A DNA stretch of 6,100 nt, taken from positions 1 through 6,100 of the forward strand of contig JAUXGP010000109.1 in the NCBI GenBank assembly GCA_030621995.1. The letters run 5' to 3'. Source of the stretch: Psychrilyobacter sp. GTDB taxonomy: Bacteria > Fusobacteriota > Fusobacteriia > Fusobacteriales > Fusobacteriaceae. Under the pieces are notes generated by a model. The model had not been told where the DNA came from and ran no database searches. It worked only from the letters and a program-made list of their open reading frames with translations. Made by a program: the position numbers and the translations under genes. Below are positions 1 through 5,056 of the stretch, one piece after another; position 1 is the stretch's first letter; the number at the start of each line of letters is the position of its first letter.

Positions 1-42
1 GAGAGAAGTAAATACTAACTGATGTTTAGCGATTTAAAAAGT

Positions 43-91
43 CTTTCCCCCTATTGAGGGGGAGAGTGCCGATAGGCGAGAGAGGGTAAAG
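43..91. repeat. REP-like double hairpin in the leader of the small HTH gene
   Basis: The stretch has a first hairpin CCCCCT-ATTG-AGGGGG (47-62) and a second small one GCC-GATA-GGC (68-77), followed by GAGAGAGGG. The outer edges can also pair: CTTT plus CCC (43-50) with GGG plus AAAG (84-91). That pairing competes with the first hairpin and reaches the first bases of the SD of the gene at 106. The order of C-run, G-run, small GCC/GGC hairpin and closing G-run resembles the REP-like palindromic elements scattered through many bacterial genomes. That resemblance is from memory and was not searched. It could equally be a cis-regulatory 5' leader. The bases before it (1-42) show no supportable gene or promoter. 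Confidence 0.45.
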
Positions 92-105
92 GAGGTGAAC
101 TAGTT

Positions 106-372
106 ATGCTCATTAAAAATAAATCAGACCCCATTATCCATATAAAGAGTGTATTAAGGAAAGGGGATATGTCGAAAACAGATAAGGTATTTATGATTGC
201 TCTCCTAATAGAACCTTATACTCTATTAGAATTTTCTCCAACAGAATACTCAAATTATTTGGGGGTTTCTAGGGCTACAATATATCGCTCTATGGATAAA
301 CTATTGAATTTGAAAATCTTGAAAAAACATGAAAAAAGATATAAATATATTGTAGATTGTAAATTACTGTAA
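106..372 (+). CDS. Small winged helix-turn-helix protein (88 aa)
   Basis: This is a short, basic, putative DNA-binding protein. Residues about 45-68 form a classic helix-turn-helix: SPTEYSNYLGVS, then a recognition helix ATIYRSMDKLL. Residues 69-83 (NLKILKKHEKRYKYIV) look like the wing of a MarR/replication-initiator type winged helix. At 88 aa it lacks the dimerisation helices of full MarR proteins and any effector or catalytic domain. The start is well supported: a near-perfect SD (AAAGGAGGTGA, 88-98) precedes the ATG at normal spacing. An internal Met22 is a weaker alternative. The gene stands alone, preceded by a REP-like hairpin element and followed by a strong terminator, so it is probably a single-gene transcript. 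It could be a regulator, or a remnant or helper of a replication protein from a mobile element. The target is unknown. Confidence 0.7.
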   Translation: MLIKNKSDPIIHIKSVLRKGDMSKTDKVFMIALLIEPYTLLEFSPTEYSNYLGVSRATIYRSMDKLLNLKILKKHEKRYKYIVDCKLL

Positions 373-394
373 TTAAACCCCTATTTATAGCTTG

Positions 395-445
395 AAAACG
401 TCTACTGAGAAGACAATCTGTCTCCTCAGTAGACGTTTTTTCTCA
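395..445 (+). terminator. Strong rho-independent terminator after the HTH gene
   Basis: A long perfect stem pairs AAAACGTCTACTGAG (395-409) with its complement at 425-439. It continues inside as AGACA (411-415) with TGTCT (419-423), giving about 20 base pairs around a three-base ATC loop with one A/C mismatch. The 3' arm ends in a run of T (436-441). It lies 22 bases after the stop at 372. The A-rich start of the left arm means it could also stop leftward transcription. Confidence 0.85.
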
Positions 446-460
446 TCAGTGGACGTTTTT
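421..460. repeat. Tandem direct repeat of the terminator 3' arm (2 x 20 bp)
   Basis: Bases 421-440 and 441-460 are two adjacent 20-base units differing at only two positions (TCTCCTCAGTAGACG versus TCTCATCAGTGGACG, each followed by a T-run). The first unit is the 3' arm of the terminator. The second can also pair with the same left arm, with one G-U wobble and a small mismatch. This gives a possible alternative or back-up hairpin ending in its own T-run (455-461). Confidence 0.8.
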
Positions 461-698
461 TAAAATATGCTCTCCAGCCCAATAGTATCAACGAATAAAT
501 GGCCTTCTCATTTAATGTATTCCAATGCTGGACGTATAATCACAAGGGGGAGTTTTTCAGAGGGCACAGGAGGCAAATAAAGAGATAAAATGGAAGCTTT
601 TTTTTGATATTGATAAAAAATGTTATAAGATATTTAATATAGATATACACGAAACCAAATTTACGGATTAATTTTTAAAATATACATAGGGGGTAAAA
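461..698. other. Non-coding stretch between the HTH gene and nanA
   Basis: No convincing gene is present here on either strand. A TATAAT at 535-540 lacks a good -35 box. An AGGAGG at 568-573 is followed by an ATG at 590 that runs for only five codons (MEAFF), so neither is called. The right third (600-685) is extremely AT-rich and carries the likely nanA promoter. I see no recognisable operator palindrome for a sialic-acid regulator. Confidence 0.6.
610..638 (+). promoter_or_regulatory. Candidate sigma-70 type promoter for nanA
   Basis: TTGATA (610-615) is followed after exactly 17 bases by TTTAAT (633-638). Transcription would start near 645, giving a leader of about 54 bases before the nanA ATG. 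An alternative -10 (TATAAG, 624-629) has poor spacing to either TTGATA. The prediction is by consensus only. Confidence 0.45.
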
Positions 699-1577
699 AT
701 GAAAACAAAATTAGGAGGTATCTATTCAGCCTTAATGGTGGCATTCGATGAAGATGGAAATATTCATGAAAATGGAACCAGAGAGATTATCAGACATAAT
801 ATCTACAAAATGAAGGTGGACGGCTTATATGTAGGCGGAAGTACAGGAGAAAATTTCATGCTCTCTACAGAGGAGAAAAAAAGAATTTTTGATATCGTCA
901 TGGATGAAGCCAAAGGTCAGGTTAAACTCATGGCACAGGTGGGATCTGTAAATTTAAAAGAAGCTGTAGAACTGGGAAAATATGCCACCGATCTGGGGTA
1001 TGACGCACTGTCAGCAGTGACTCCTTTTTACTATAAATTTGATTTTGAGGAGATAAAGAACTATTACAATACAATTATAGATGCCACCGGAAATTATATG
1101 GTAATCTATCTTATACCATCTTTGACAGGAGTAAATCTCAGCCTGGATCAATTCGGTGAACTTTTTGAAAATGAAAAAATAGTGGGAGTAAAGTTCAGCA
1201 GTGGAGATTTTTTCCTGATGGAAAGACTTAGAAAAACATACCCGGACCACCTTATATATGCAGGTTTGGATGAGCTGATGTTATCGGCAGCGGTTCTAGA
1301 TGTGGATGGCGGAATAGGAAGCACATATAATGTAAATGGAATAAGAGCAAAACAAATATACACCCTTGCTAAGGCTGGAAAAATAAGGGAAGCCAGGGAG
1401 ATCCAGCATACAACCAATGATTTGATAGAAGGAATGCTGGCCAACGGCTTATACCAGACAATCAAAGAGATTATGAAAATTCAAGGGGTAGATGCAGGAT
1501 ATTGCAGACAACCGATGAAAAGACTTTCAGAGGAAGGAATTATAGCAGCGATAGAATTGGCTGAAAAATATTTGTAG
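699..1577 (+). CDS. nanA: N-acetylneuraminate lyase
   Basis: This is a cytoplasmic class I aldolase that splits N-acetylneuraminate into N-acetylmannosamine and pyruvate, the first step of sialic acid breakdown. At 292 aa it is full length for the DHDPS/NAL family. Visible signatures are GGSTGE (46-51, pyruvate carboxylate binding), SAVTPFYY (105-112), catalytic Tyr137 and Schiff-base Lys165 (VGVKFSSGD). DE at 191-192 and GGIGSTYN (204-211) carry the sialic-acid-type substrate contacts, as in E. coli NanA numbering (Asp191, Glu192, Ser208). These separate it from dihydrodipicolinate synthase. Residue 138 is Leu (YLIP), where E. coli has Asn, and the overall sequence is closer to Firmicutes lyases. 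The start follows a GGGGGT ribosome site (689-694) with tight, 4-base spacing. The hydrolase gene follows after 57 bases and may be co-transcribed. No transporter, nanE or nanK is in view. Confidence 0.94.
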   Translation: MKTKLGGIYSALMVAFDEDGNIHENGTREIIRHNIYKMKVDGLYVGGSTGENFMLSTEEKKRIFDIVMDEAKGQVKLMAQVGSVNLKEAVELGKYATDLGYDALSAVTPFYYKFDFEEIKNYYNTIIDATGNYMVIYLIPSLTGVNLSLDQFGELFENEKIVGVKFSSGDFFLMERLRKTYPDHLIYAGLDELMLSAAVLDVDGGIGSTYNVNGIRAKQIYTLAKAGKIREAREIQHTTNDLIEGMLANGLYQTIKEIMKIQGVDAGYCRQPMKRLSEEGIIAAIELAEKYL

Positions 1578-1583
1578 ATTTTT
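1559..1583. repeat. 25-bp direct repeat, copy 1 (end of nanA)
   Basis: This copy begins GGCTGAAAAA and ends TAGATTTTT. It covers the last codons of nanA, its TAG stop and the following T-run. An identical 25-base copy lies at 2692-2716, just after the hydrolase gene. The two copies bracket an approximately 1.1-kb segment holding that gene. Confidence 0.95.
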
Positions 1584-1634
1584 ATTCTTTTGGGGTAATT
1601 CTCAATAGCAGGAAAGATCAAGGAGGAGATTTAA

Positions 1635-2663
1635 TTGAAGATAATTATCTGTATAGTTTTTATGCTGTTTATAACTCTCTCTGCCCCGGGAGAATTCAGG
1701 GAGAGTGAGTCAAAAAAAGCGGAAATCCAAAAGACAGAGGATCTTCACCCTGCAAACTACAAAAATGGAAGGTACTATAACCCATGGATGAAGAGTACCA
1801 AAGGGCTCAAGGATTTTCTGCGATGGAAGTTTTCAAAGGCAGGTGAGTTTCCCATAGAAGACAGGGAGTATCTTCCTGAAAAACTTCCGGTTAAATTTGA
1901 AGATCTGAAAAATAAAAGAAGGTACATCCTGTGGATAGGTCATATGACATTTTTTATAAGGATCGACGACAACTTTTACCTCCTGGATCCCGTATTTTCC
2001 AAAAGAGCTTTGATTTCAAAGAGGTATGTAGATGTCCCTGTATCTCTGGATGATCTTTTAGAGATTTCAAAAGACGGGCACCTGAGGGTTCTCATTACTC
2101 ACAATCACTATGACCATCTGGACAAGAAGAGTATTATGGCTCTTCCTGAAGGAACCGAGATCCTGGTTCCCCGGGGAGATGGGGAATTGGTGAGGAAGTG
2201 GGGAAAGTACAGGGTAGAGGAGATGAATTGGCATGAATCCATTGACAACATCACTTTTACAGAGGCACAGCATTGGAGTCAAAGGATAACTAAGGGCAGA
2301 AATACATCTCTCTGGGGATCTTATATAGTGGAGGACGGAAACATAACTTTATTTCTGGGTGGAGATTCGGGATGGTTTGCGGGATTCAGGGAGATAGGGA
2401 AAGAGTATGATATAGACTATGCCCTGGTTTCTGTAGGAGCCTATGAACCCAGATGGTTTATGCAGGATAGTCATCTCAATGTGCCGGAATCCATATCTGC
2501 CATGGAGGATCTGGGGGGAGGGCTTATGATACCGGGTCATTGGGGTACTTTCAAGCTCGGAGACGAACCCCCGGGACTGCCTAAATATCAGTATGAAAAA
2601 TTAAAGAATGAGAGGATAAGGCTCATGGATATAGGGGAGATCTTTCCCCTGAAAGAAAAATAA
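1635..2663 (+). CDS. NAPE-PLD/RomA-like metallo-beta-lactamase-fold hydrolase, probably exported or membrane-anchored
   Basis: This 342-aa member of the MBL superfamily is closest in motif pattern to N-acyl-phosphatidylethanolamine phospholipase D and bacterial RomA/UlaG-like proteins. Residues about 3-17 are a hydrophobic signal or anchor helix with no lipobox Cys, so the enzyme probably acts outside the membrane or on its outer face. After a linker come WIGHMTF (100-106), the metal motif HNHYDH (156-161), H213 (AQHWSQR), D244 (GGDSGW), GAYEPRWFM (268-276) and H302 (GHWGTFKLGDEP). All expected di-zinc ligands are present (H156, H158, D160, H161, H213, D244, H302). The start is TTG, chosen because AGGAGGAG (1621-1628) sits at ideal spacing and the signal helix begins there. 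The lipid or other substrate cannot be told from sequence. The gene is locally more G/C-rich than its surroundings (35 of 60 bases at 2161-2220) and is bracketed by 25-bp direct repeats, which suggests it was inserted. Confidence 0.85.
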   Translation: MKIIICIVFMLFITLSAPGEFRESESKKAEIQKTEDLHPANYKNGRYYNPWMKSTKGLKDFLRWKFSKAGEFPIEDREYLPEKLPVKFEDLKNKRRYILWIGHMTFFIRIDDNFYLLDPVFSKRALISKRYVDVPVSLDDLLEISKDGHLRVLITHNHYDHLDKKSIMALPEGTEILVPRGDGELVRKWGKYRVEEMNWHESIDNITFTEAQHWSQRITKGRNTSLWGSYIVEDGNITLFLGGDSGWFAGFREIGKEYDIDYALVSVGAYEPRWFMQDSHLNVPESISAMEDLGGGLMIPGHWGTFKLGDEPPGLPKYQYEKLKNERIRLMDIGEIFPLKEK

Positions 2664-2710
2664 AGGAAGCCGGAACAGCAGCAGGGGAGTCGGCTGAAAA
2701 ATATTTGTAG
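2663..2710 (+). pseudogene. Remnant of a lyase-like 3' end after the hydrolase gene
   Basis: In the frame that overlaps the last base of the hydrolase stop, these bases read KEAGTAAGESAEKYL then TAG. The end of nanA (1530-1577) reads EEGIIAAIELAEKYL then TAG. The two align codon by codon without gaps, with 35 of 48 bases identical by my count and the last 18 all identical. No start or upstream coding is preserved. The simplest reading is a duplicated, decayed tail of nanA or of a related DHDPS/NAL-family gene. Chance similarity upstream of the exact 25-bp repeat cannot be excluded. Confidence 0.5.
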
Positions 2711-2716
2711 ATTTTT
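2692..2716. repeat. 25-bp direct repeat, copy 2 (after the hydrolase gene)
   Basis: Identical to 1559-1583. Sequences diverge immediately after the shared T-run: the first copy continues into the hydrolase leader, the second into the promoter of the acetyltransferase gene. No integrase or transposase lies between the copies. Confidence 0.95.
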
Positions 2717-2729
2717 TAAATACAAAATA

Positions 2730-2738
2730 TGCTATAAT
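2730..2738 (+). promoter_or_regulatory. Extended -10 promoter for the acetyltransferase gene
   Basis: TGCTATAAT is a perfect extended -10 (TGnTATAAT). The -35 region at 17-base spacing (GATTTT, 2710-2715) is poor, which is tolerated by extended -10 promoters. Transcription would start near 2745, giving an AT-rich leader of about 60 bases. It lets the acetyltransferase be expressed independently of nanA. Confidence 0.65.
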
Positions 2739-2807
2739 TTCATTAAAAAATATACAGTGGATATTTTTATTTATTCATATAAAAATTAAAATATTAGGAG
2801 GAATATT

Positions 2808-3296
2808 ATGGAATTAAAGATAAGAAATGGCCGATTAGAAGATTTAGAACCTTGTTTTAGCCTGGAAGGAAAAACATTCCCGGAGGAGGAAGCTGCCTGT
2901 AAAGAAAATATAAAAATAAGGCTGGAAAAATTTTCAGAAGGGTTCATAGTGGGAGAATTAAACGGGGAAATTATAGCCCATATCAACAGCGGTTCTACCA
3001 ATCGCGAGGATATAACAGATGAAGAATTTAAGGGACTCATCGGTCATGAAGATGGGGGTAAAAATATAGTTATTTTTTCTGTAGCTGTAGACCCGGTCCA
3101 TCAAAAAAAAGGGATAGCCAAGATAATGATGAAAGAATTTATCCGGGTATCCAGGGAGATGGGAAAGGAAAAAATACTTCTTCTCTGCAAGGAAAACCTC
3201 ATGGGAATGTATGAAAGAATGGGATACCGGAAGATAGGAATATCTGCTTCTACCCATGGGGGAGCTGTATGGTATGAGATGGAGCAAATTTTATAA
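2808..3296 (+). CDS. AANAT-like GNAT family N-acetyltransferase
   Basis: This is a cytoplasmic acetyl-CoA-dependent N-acetyltransferase of 162 aa, the usual single-domain GNAT length. Residues 4-10 are the typical first strand (KIRNGRLEDL). FPEEEAA (24-30) is characteristic of the arylalkylamine N-acetyltransferase-like branch. The acetyl-CoA loop is VDPVHQKKGIAK (94-105; Q99 to A104 fits the Q/R-x-x-G-x-G/A pattern). The C-terminal signature SASTHGGAVWYEM (146-158) is also typical of this branch. The acceptor amine is unknown; family relatives act on small amines or amino compounds. The start is well set by AGGAGG (2796-2801) six bases before ATG. It has its own promoter and ends at a strong terminator, so it need not share a function with nanA. 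Confidence 0.88.
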   Translation: MELKIRNGRLEDLEPCFSLEGKTFPEEEAACKENIKIRLEKFSEGFIVGELNGEIIAHINSGSTNREDITDEEFKGLIGHEDGGKNIVIFSVAVDPVHQKKGIAKIMMKEFIRVSREMGKEKILLLCKENLMGMYERMGYRKIGISASTHGGAVWYEMEQIL

Positions 3297-3317
3297 AAAC
3301 AGCAGACAAAATTATTC

Positions 3318-3363
3318 AAAAAAAATGAGGCTGACCCAAAAGGGTCAAGCCTCATTTTTTTTA
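3318..3363. terminator. Bidirectional rho-independent terminator between convergent units
   Basis: The stem is ATGAGGC-TGACCC (3325-3337) paired with GGGTCA-A-GCCTCAT (3342-3355) around an AAAA loop, with a single bulged A. It is flanked by an A-run (3318-3325) and a T-run (3355-3362). It therefore reads as a terminator on both strands, ending the acetyltransferase transcript from the left and the signalling cluster from the right. Confidence 0.9.
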
Positions 3364-3516
3364 TTCTTTATTTTTTACCCCTGGCTAAAAAAAGGCAGTA
3401 TGCTGATCCGCCATATAGAAATGAACAGCCAATTGCCGAACCTATTCCCAATGTAAGGAGCAGCTCTTATTTTGACTATTTTTGCAATACAAGATAGTTT
3501 TGGAAAACACCCTTAT

Positions 3517-4176
3517 TTAACACATAATTTTATTTTTACCGTTGTTTTTAGCCCTGTACAGCAGCACATCTGCTTTTTTAATAAGCTGTTCTATATCCAG
3601 CCCCGCCTCATACTGAGCTACTCCTCCGCTTACAGTTATTTTTATTATTTTCTCCTTATCTGAAGTATGTATAAATTCCATTTTTTCTATTGTTTTTCTC
3701 AGCCTGTCTCCTATTTTAAATCCTTCCTTCCGATTTATATTCTGAAGGATAATTATAAATTCTTCCCCGCCATACCTGGATATCTGATTATTTTTATCGG
3801 TATTTTCTATGAATGTTTTACAGATTAACTTTAAAACTCTGTCTCCGAATATATGCCCATAGGTATCATTTATTTTTTTAAAATTATCTATATCAAATAT
3901 GATTATCGAAAAATCATAGTCGTCAAACAGTTCATACTTCCTCATTGCTGTTGTCAGGCAGAGTTCCAACCCTTTCCTATTGTATACACCTGTAAGGCCG
4001 TCTGTTATAGCACTATTTTTCAAATTAATCTCTCTTTTCTCTATACTGATCTGAAGTGTTTCAATTTCTTTTCTTATGGTATTCAGCTCTGAATCTTCAG
4101 ATATAAATTTTAAAAAAAAATTTTCATCTTTCTTATAATTTCCATTGGAAATTTCCCTTATCAAGGTGTTTATCAT
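3517..4176 (-). CDS. GGDEF domain diguanylate cyclase, detached from its sensor
   Basis: This 219-aa protein should make cyclic di-GMP from two GTP. Residues 1-14 (MINTLIREISNGNY) look like the end of a HAMP linker and 30-55 form a coiled coil. The GGDEF domain runs from about 56 to the end: DGLTGVYNRKG (59-69), the metal motif FDIDNFKKINDTYGH (94-108, Asp95), the active loop RYGGEEF (134-140) and YRAKNNGKN (207-215). All catalytic signatures are intact. The inhibitory site five residues before the loop reads DKNN instead of RxxD, so product inhibition is probably absent. The start is uncertain. The ATG at 4176 has only a distant GGA upstream. The frame is open back to a TAA at 4201-4203 and continues in phase into the Cache gene, so the two were probably one Cache-TM-HAMP-GGDEF gene. 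An ATT at 4182 occupies the place of the ATG in a related leader. Confidence 0.85.
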   Translation of the reverse strand: MINTLIREISNGNYKKDENFFLKFISEDSELNTIRKEIETLQISIEKREINLKNSAITDGLTGVYNRKGLELCLTTAMRKYELFDDYDFSIIIFDIDNFKKINDTYGHIFGDRVLKLICKTFIENTDKNNQISRYGGEEFIIILQNINRKEGFKIGDRLRKTIEKMEFIHTSDKEKIIKITVSGGVAQYEAGLDIEQLIKKADVLLYRAKNNGKNKIMC

Positions 4177-4180
4177 TTTA

Positions 4181-4192
4181 ATATGGCTGTCC
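4181..4192. repeat. 12-bp direct repeat before the GGDEF frame
   Basis: On the minus strand this reads GGACAGCCATAT. The same 12 bases occur at 5042-5053, directly before the Cache gene, where they include the SD and the first bases of the ATG. Similarity extends loosely on both sides (an A-rich stretch before it, AA and AT steps after it), and both copies are in the same reading frame. Confidence 0.85.
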
Positions 4193-4200
4193 AGTTTCAG

Positions 4201-5043
4201 TTAATTCCCGTTCGTGGATGCCCCTATCATAAGAAGTTCTAATTCTGGAATATATTCTTTAATAAAAATTATTGCTCCCTTGGGAGTATTTATTTTTATA
4301 CGTGAGATATCTGTTGATAATGCTACATTTCTTACAGAATAATTTCCTTTGGAAAATTTAACAGGAAAGAGATTTTGCATATATTTCCTGATCAATAGAA
4401 AGTTTTCATTATTTTTTCCTGAATCTAGAACAATCGAATCAAATTTATCGATTATAAATATCGTTCCTTTTTTTTTCCAGGCAAATTTTTTTAATTTTTT
4501 TTCCAGGTCAGCAAAATTTAAATCTAATCCGATAATTCCCTTAAAAATCCCCTCCCTGCTGTAGACCTTTTTAGTTATAGTCGTTCCTTTTTTCCCGTCT
4601 GTAAATTCATAGGTTATGGTGGTTAAATTATTATTTCTAGACTCTAAACTGCCTATATACCAGGGCCGTGATCTCGGATCATAATTTACTGGAAGTTTTG
4701 GATTGGATGTGTAGATTCTTCCTTTATCTGACCCCCAGAATATATTTTTAACCTCAACATTATCAGCTGCAATATTACTCAGCATAAGGTTTAAATTCTG
4801 CTTACGGCTCTCTAATTCATCATAATCACTGACTAAGATTTCAACTATATCCAACAAAGCTTTAGATTTATTAAAAATTAAATTAAATTCAGACTTCTGC
4901 GAATGAAACATAAGCTCTATCTTTTCCATTTCACTCTCATCCATTTTATTTTTAACTAAAAAATATCCATAGATTCCTAAAAAGAATATTGGAATCAATG
5001 CACTGATTATTGATATTTTAATAATATTTTTTTTTATATTCAT
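4201..5043 (-). CDS. Membrane-anchored dCache sensor domain protein without output domain
   Basis: This 280-aa protein has one N-terminal membrane helix (about 7-30, then KNK) followed by an extracytoplasmic double Cache domain of the kind found in chemoreceptors and diguanylate cyclases. Landmarks are a helix at 35-75, IFWGSDKGRIYTSNP (101-115), the ligand-pocket motif YDPRSRPWY (121-129) and GIIGLDL (169-175). A second Cache lobe runs to about 272. The motif matches the first half of the amino-acid-binding Cache signature (Y-x4-R-x-WY), but I do not see a clear second half. Family members normally continue into a second membrane helix, HAMP and GGDEF. Here the protein stops right after the Cache fold (GASTNGN, then TAA at 4201-4203), and a HAMP end plus GGDEF follow in the same frame. 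I chose the ATG at 5043 because AAAAAGGA sits seven bases before it. A TTG at 5064 overlaps the upstream gene and has no ribosome site. Confidence 0.8.
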   Translation of the reverse strand: MNIKKNIIKISIISALIPIFFLGIYGYFLVKNKMDESEMEKIELMFHSQKSEFNLIFNKSKALLDIVEILVSDYDELESRKQNLNLMLSNIAADNVEVKNIFWGSDKGRIYTSNPKLPVNYDPRSRPWYIGSLESRNNNLTTITYEFTDGKKGTTITKKVYSREGIFKGIIGLDLNFADLEKKLKKFAWKKKGTIFIIDKFDSIVLDSGKNNENFLLIRKYMQNLFPVKFSKGNYSVRNVALSTDISRIKINTPKGAIIFIKEYIPELELLMIGASTNGN

Positions 5044-5053
5044 ATGGCTGTCC
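5042..5053. repeat. 12-bp direct repeat at the start of the Cache gene
   Basis: Reads GGACAGCCATAT on the minus strand, providing the SD (AAGGA just overlapping it) and the start codon region of the Cache gene. It is the second copy of the repeat at 4181-4192. The two copies bracket nearly the whole Cache reading frame. Confidence 0.85.
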
Positions 5054-5056
5054 TTT

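Noticed and set aside
535..540. Perfect TATAAT upstream of nanA.
   Set aside because: No acceptable -35 at 16-18 bases and no TG extension. The pair at 610-638 is a better fit and closer to the gene.
568..607. AGGAGG followed by ATG at 590.
   Set aside because: The spacing is too long and the frame ends after five codons (MEAFF), so it is not a gene. A leader peptide role cannot be shown.
1011..1465. Long reading frames on the minus strand inside nanA, and similar antisense frames inside the hydrolase and acetyltransferase genes.
   Set aside because: They lie wholly within strongly supported genes, have no ribosome sites and encode no recognisable domains.
2668..2695. AGCCG/CGGCT inverted repeat after the hydrolase gene as a terminator.
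   Set aside because: Only five base pairs with an 18-base loop and no T-run directly after it; it overlaps the lyase-like remnant.
3368..3466. A minus-strand frame reading as a small hydrophobic peptide ending in SAYCLFLARGKK.
   Set aside because: Only 32 codons between stops, no ATG and no ribosome site. It could be the tail of a lost membrane protein gene, but nothing supports that beyond its composition.
3472..3500. TTGACT with TAGTTT 17 bases downstream as a plus-strand promoter.
   Set aside because: The -10 is poor and it would transcribe into the 3' end of the oppositely directed GGDEF gene, with no plus-strand gene behind it.
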